This document shows positions 3,465-6,376 of a stretch of DNA of 6,376 nucleotides, piece after piece. Under the pieces are notes generated by a model, which worked only from the letters and a program-made list of their open reading frames with translations, was not told the DNA's origin and made no database searches. The translations under genes and the position numbers were made by a program. How positions within the stretch are numbered: the stretch's first letter is position 1; every line of letters begins with the position of its first letter. Source of the stretch: Pirellulaceae bacterium (lineage in GTDB: Bacteria > Planctomycetota > Planctomycetia > Pirellulales > Pirellulaceae); assembly GCA_030744095.1 (NCBI GenBank), contig JASLRF010000476.1, forward strand, positions 1 through 6,376. Reading direction: 5' to 3'.

Positions 3465-6376
3465 ATGTCGTTAGACAAACCGGCTGCGCTGGCCCTTTTG
3501 CGCACAATATTGATCAGCCGTCACGCTGACTTGCGTGAACAGAGTTTGATGCGGCAAGGCAGGGGTTGGTTCCATATCCCGGCGATGGGTCATGAAGCAA
3601 CGGCGGCCGCGGCGCTCCACGTGCGTGCCAACGACTATTGTTTTCCGATGTACCGTGACCGCGCGTTTGTCCTTTCGCGTGGATTGACGGCGCGCGACTT
3701 GGCGCGCGACTTTTTTGCGAAACGGGATAGCTCGAGCGGCGGTAGACAGCTGCCAGGCCACTTTAGCGATCGCCAACGCAATATCTGGAGCCATCCGTCG
3801 CCATCGGGCGCCCACATGCTGCCCGCCTGTGGTGCTGCTTGGAATCTGAAAAGGGCCGGCGGCGACGACATCGTTGTGGCGCACATCGGCGACGCAGCGT
3901 CGCGCCAGGGTGACTTTTACGAAACCGTCTGTATTGCCAGTGAACACAGGCTACCGATTCTGATCATGGTGGCGGACAACGGATACGGAATCAGCACTCC
4001 GACATCAGAGACGAATGCCCTGGCATTGAAGGTGTTCAACGAACACCAATGGACCCGAATCAACGGTCGGGACATTCAGCAGTTTCATCGGCAATATGGC
4101 GAGTTGGTCGACCAGGTGCGCCAAGGCGATGGTCCGGCGTTCGCCTGGGCTGAATTCGACCGAATGGGCAGCCATACCAACAACGACGACCATCGTCAGT
4201 ACCGTTCGTCTGATGAACTCGCCCAGATCGTGGCGAGAGATCCGCTGGAGTTGTTCAAACGTCAGATCATCGACCAGGGCTTTACGACCCAGCTCGAAAT
4301 CGACACCATTGATTCACACATCCGCGATGACGTTCGCGCGGAATACCGCCAGGCAAGTCGCGAGGCCGATCCGACTGCAGCGGACGTCCTAACGAACGTG
4401 CTGGCCGAACCACGTGAAGCCGTGGCGCCGCCGATCGAACTGTCGTCCAGCACGACCATCGCCGACGCCGTCAGCGCAGTGTTTCGCGCCGCCCTGAAGG
4501 AAGATGAAAGGTACCTGTTCTTCGGTGAAGACATCGAAGACCCGAAAGGCGGTGTCTTCAAACTAACACAGCAGTTGTCCACAGATTTTCCTGGTCGAGT
4601 GGTGAATTCGCCACTCGCCGAATCAACGATCATCGGCATGGCCAGTGGTTTAGCATCGACGGGAATGCGGCCAGTCTTCGAGATTCAGTTCATCGATTTC
4701 ATCTCCACCGCGTGGAATCAACTGATCACGAACCTCTCGACGCTACGATGGCGTAGCAATGGCGATTGGACGGCACCCTGCGTCTTGTACGCGCCTTACG
4801 GCGGTTATCTTCCCGGCGGTGCAATCTGGCATAGCCAGGCGAATGAATCGTCGTTAGCCCACTATCCGGGAATGTGTGTTGCGATTCCCAGCACACCCCA
4901 AGATGCCGCTGGTCTGTTTTGGACGGCGATGCACGCGGATGATCCTGTACTCGTGCTGATGCCCAAACACCTGATGCGTAAGCCCTTCGTACACCAACGA
5001 GCGCTTCAACCCGTGCCATTGGGCAAAGCATCGGTTGTTCGTCCTGGAGGCGACATCACGCTCGTCGCTTGGGGAAATACCGTTGAGATCTCCGAACAGG
5101 CAGCCGAGCAACTGGAGGATGAGATTGATGTCGAAGTCCTCGATCTTCGTAGCATTGTTCCTTGGGATCGGCAGCGCGTGCTCGCTTCGGTGGCAAAGAC
5201 CGGTCGTCTGGTCGTGGTCCAAGAGGACACGGAAAACTGTAGTGTTGGTCAGATGGTGATTACCGCCGCAATGCAGGACGCCGAAGTGTGGTCGAGCCTG
5301 CGTGCCGCGCCGCAATTGGTCAGCAAATCGAATGTACTGATCGGCTTTCACCCGAACCTCGAATTCGGCTGTTTGCCCTCGGTGGACAATGTCGTCGACG
5401 CCGTGCGGCAAGTTTGCCAGACCGACCAGAAACGTCGGCGCGCCGTTGACCGTGTTGTGCCTCCGGTAGCCGCCTTCGATTCTAACGCCCAGGCCAATGT
5501 TGCGACCCCCGGCCAGATGAACGCCGCACCGAACGCAACATCACCACCTTTAGATGATTCTGCAAGCGACCGCGACGTGGCTGTTCTGGTACCACATCTG
5601 GGCGAAGGGATCTACTCAGGCGAAGTTGTCGAACTTCTCCGACACGTCGGCGACTATGTTCTGCAAGATGAGCCGATCTGCGAAATCGAGTCCGAAAAGG
5701 CGACCATGACGATCGAAGCATCCCACGACGGCCAGCTAGTCAGTTGGGATGTGGCCTCCGGTGCATCGGTAAACGTCGGCCAGTCGATTGCCAAGATTCG
5801 CGTGTCCGAAGAGGCTGAAGAGCTGACGGCAGAAACAGTTTCGCCACCCGACACACTCGCGATCTCGACAGGGCCAAGTCGGGTGTCACTGCCGGTGGCC
5901 AGTCAGGAACGCTCAAAGAACGCGATCGCGTTGACGCGGGCCGTGCAGGTTCCAACAGCGGCCGTGAACTCTCGGGTCGTGTGGGAGACCGTTCGCCGCG
6001 CGTGTCAGAATATGATGGTGGACGGCAAAGCCTGTTCGCCAACGTCGTTGATTGCCTGGTGTCTGACGCAAGCGTGCCGAACCGAAGCGGGAGTACGATT
6101 CCTAAGCAACTTCTCCCATCGCGACCCCAATTCGAACAGCTTTGATCTGGGCATCGCGGTTTCACTGCCCGATGACGAACTGGCTACTGCAGTCGTTTCA
6201 GACGCTGGAAACCTGACCTGGCCCGAGTTCCAGTCGAAGTACCGCGAGGCGGTCGTAGCAGTACGCGATGGCAAAGTTCACGACCGGCGCGGGGCACCGA
6301 TCCAGCTTTCCACGCTGGGGGGACACAAGATTGAACAAGCCCATCCGTTGGTTGTACCGCCTGCAATTGCCACGTT
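3465..6376 (+). CDS. Fused 2-oxoacid dehydrogenase E1-alpha/E1-beta/lipoyl-E2 (3' end cut by window)
   Basis: I translated this frame by hand and found no stop through the right edge: 970 codons plus two bases. E1-alpha (about 8-300) has a variant thiamine-diphosphate motif, GDA at 142-144 and DN at 171-172, then GYGISTPTSE and a phosphorylation-loop-like GSHTNNDD at 235-242. E1-beta (about 330-650) has GED (354-356), the cofactor-activating glutamate E386 in PLAES, HSQ (456-458), and a transketolase C-terminal domain (520-650) with DLRSIVPWD (560-568). An Ala/Pro-rich linker (651-704) leads to a lipoyl domain (705-779) whose predicted lipoylated lysine is K745 in ESEKATM. From 808 an E2 acyltransferase fold begins (DLGIAVSLPDD; STLGG at 949). 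The catalytic HxxxDG should lie about 30 residues beyond the edge. No E3/E1-binding domain is visible between lipoyl and E2. The protein would decarboxylate a 2-oxoacid and pass the acyl group to CoA. E1-alpha resembles the branched-chain type, but the substrate is unproven. An in-frame GTG at 3384 is an alternative start. Confidence 0.93.
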   Translation, partial: MSLDKPAALALLRTILISRHADLREQSLMRQGRGWFHIPAMGHEATAAAALHVRANDYCFPMYRDRAFVLSRGLTARDLARDFFAKRDSSSGGRQLPGHFSDRQRNIWSHPSPSGAHMLPACGAAWNLKRAGGDDIVVAHIGDAASRQGDFYETVCIASEHRLPILIMVADNGYGISTPTSETNALALKVFNEHQWTRINGRDIQQFHRQYGELVDQVRQGDGPAFAWAEFDRMGSHTNNDDHRQYRSSDELAQIVARDPLELFKRQIIDQGFTTQLEIDTIDSHIRDDVRAEYRQASREADPTAADVLTNVLAEPREAVAPPIELSSSTTIADAVSAVFRAALKEDERYLFFGEDIEDPKGGVFKLTQQLSTDFPGRVVNSPLAESTIIGMASGLASTGMRPVFEIQFIDFISTAWNQLITNLSTLRWRSNGDWTAPCVLYAPYGGYLPGGAIWHSQANESSLAHYPGMCVAIPSTPQDAAGLFWTAMHADDPVLVLMPKHLMRKPFVHQRALQPVPLGKASVVRPGGDITLVAWGNTVEISEQAAEQLEDEIDVEVLDLRSIVPWDRQRVLASVAKTGRLVVVQEDTENCSVGQMVITAAMQDAEVWSSLRAAPQLVSKSNVLIGFHPNLEFGCLPSVDNVVDAVRQVCQTDQKRRRAVDRVVPPVAAFDSNAQANVATPGQMNAAPNATSPPLDDSASDRDVAVLVPHLGEGIYSGEVVELLRHVGDYVLQDEPICEIESEKATMTIEASHDGQLVSWDVASGASVNVGQSIAKIRVSEEAEELTAETVSPPDTLAISTGPSRVSLPVASQERSKNAIALTRAVQVPTAAVNSRVVWETVRRACQNMMVDGKACSPTSLIAWCLTQACRTEAGVRFLSNFSHRDPNSNSFDLGIAVSLPDDELATAVVSDAGNLTWPEFQSKYREAVVAVRDGKVHDRRGAPIQLSTLGGHKIEQAHPLVVPPAIAT

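Noticed and set aside
3394..3474. Short plus-strand ORF of 26 codons beginning ATG 3394 and overlapping the E1-E2 start
   Set aside because: A leader peptide was considered, but there is no run of regulatory codons, no ribosome site and no attenuator pair.
4005..6366. Numerous minus-strand open frames opposite the E1-E2 gene
   Set aside because: They are shadows of a well-supported domain-bearing gene and are rich in Ser/Arg, as expected from antisense reading.

Overview
The window carries three plus-strand protein-coding genes, covering about 88% of its length. None overlap and no ribosomal or transfer RNA gene is visible. Base composition is moderately GC-rich (mid-50s per cent by eye). 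None of the three starts has a convincing Shine-Dalgarno site. The 472-base gap before the third gene holds a CT-rich tract whose opposite strand reads as runs of GGGGAGA/GGGGAGAT. Together with the fused 2-oxoacid dehydrogenase, this suggests a marine planctomycete of the Pirellulaceae/Rhodopirellula kind. That assignment is inference from style, not a database match.

Layout. 1-156: no supportable gene. 157-1155: a TGS-domain GTPase of the Obg/DRG type. 1156-1255: short spacer. 1256-2992: a full-length bacterial/archaeal-type family X DNA polymerase with a C-terminal PHP nuclease domain (polX). 2993-3464: intergenic region with a small hairpin, a 70-base polypyrimidine/G4-prone tract, an imperfect direct repeat and a hairpin just before the next start. 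3465 to the right edge: one uninterrupted reading frame of at least 970 codons. In order it encodes 2-oxoacid dehydrogenase E1-alpha, E1-beta, a lipoyl domain and most of an E2 acyltransferase domain. The window ends before its stop codon.

How they work together. The first two genes are housekeeping in character (ribosome/RNA-associated GTPase; base-excision or gap-repair polymerase with proofreading nuclease) and have no obvious shared pathway. The third gene is metabolic and the most notable item. It puts the decarboxylating (E1), lipoyl-carrier and acyl-transferring (E2) steps of a pyruvate or branched-chain 2-oxoacid dehydrogenase complex on one chain. No peripheral-subunit-binding domain, the usual docking site for E1 or E3, is visible. 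No E3 (dihydrolipoamide dehydrogenase) lies inside the window.

I see no CRISPR array, mobile element, phage gene or defence system here. The strongest candidate for something unusual is the E1-E2 fusion.
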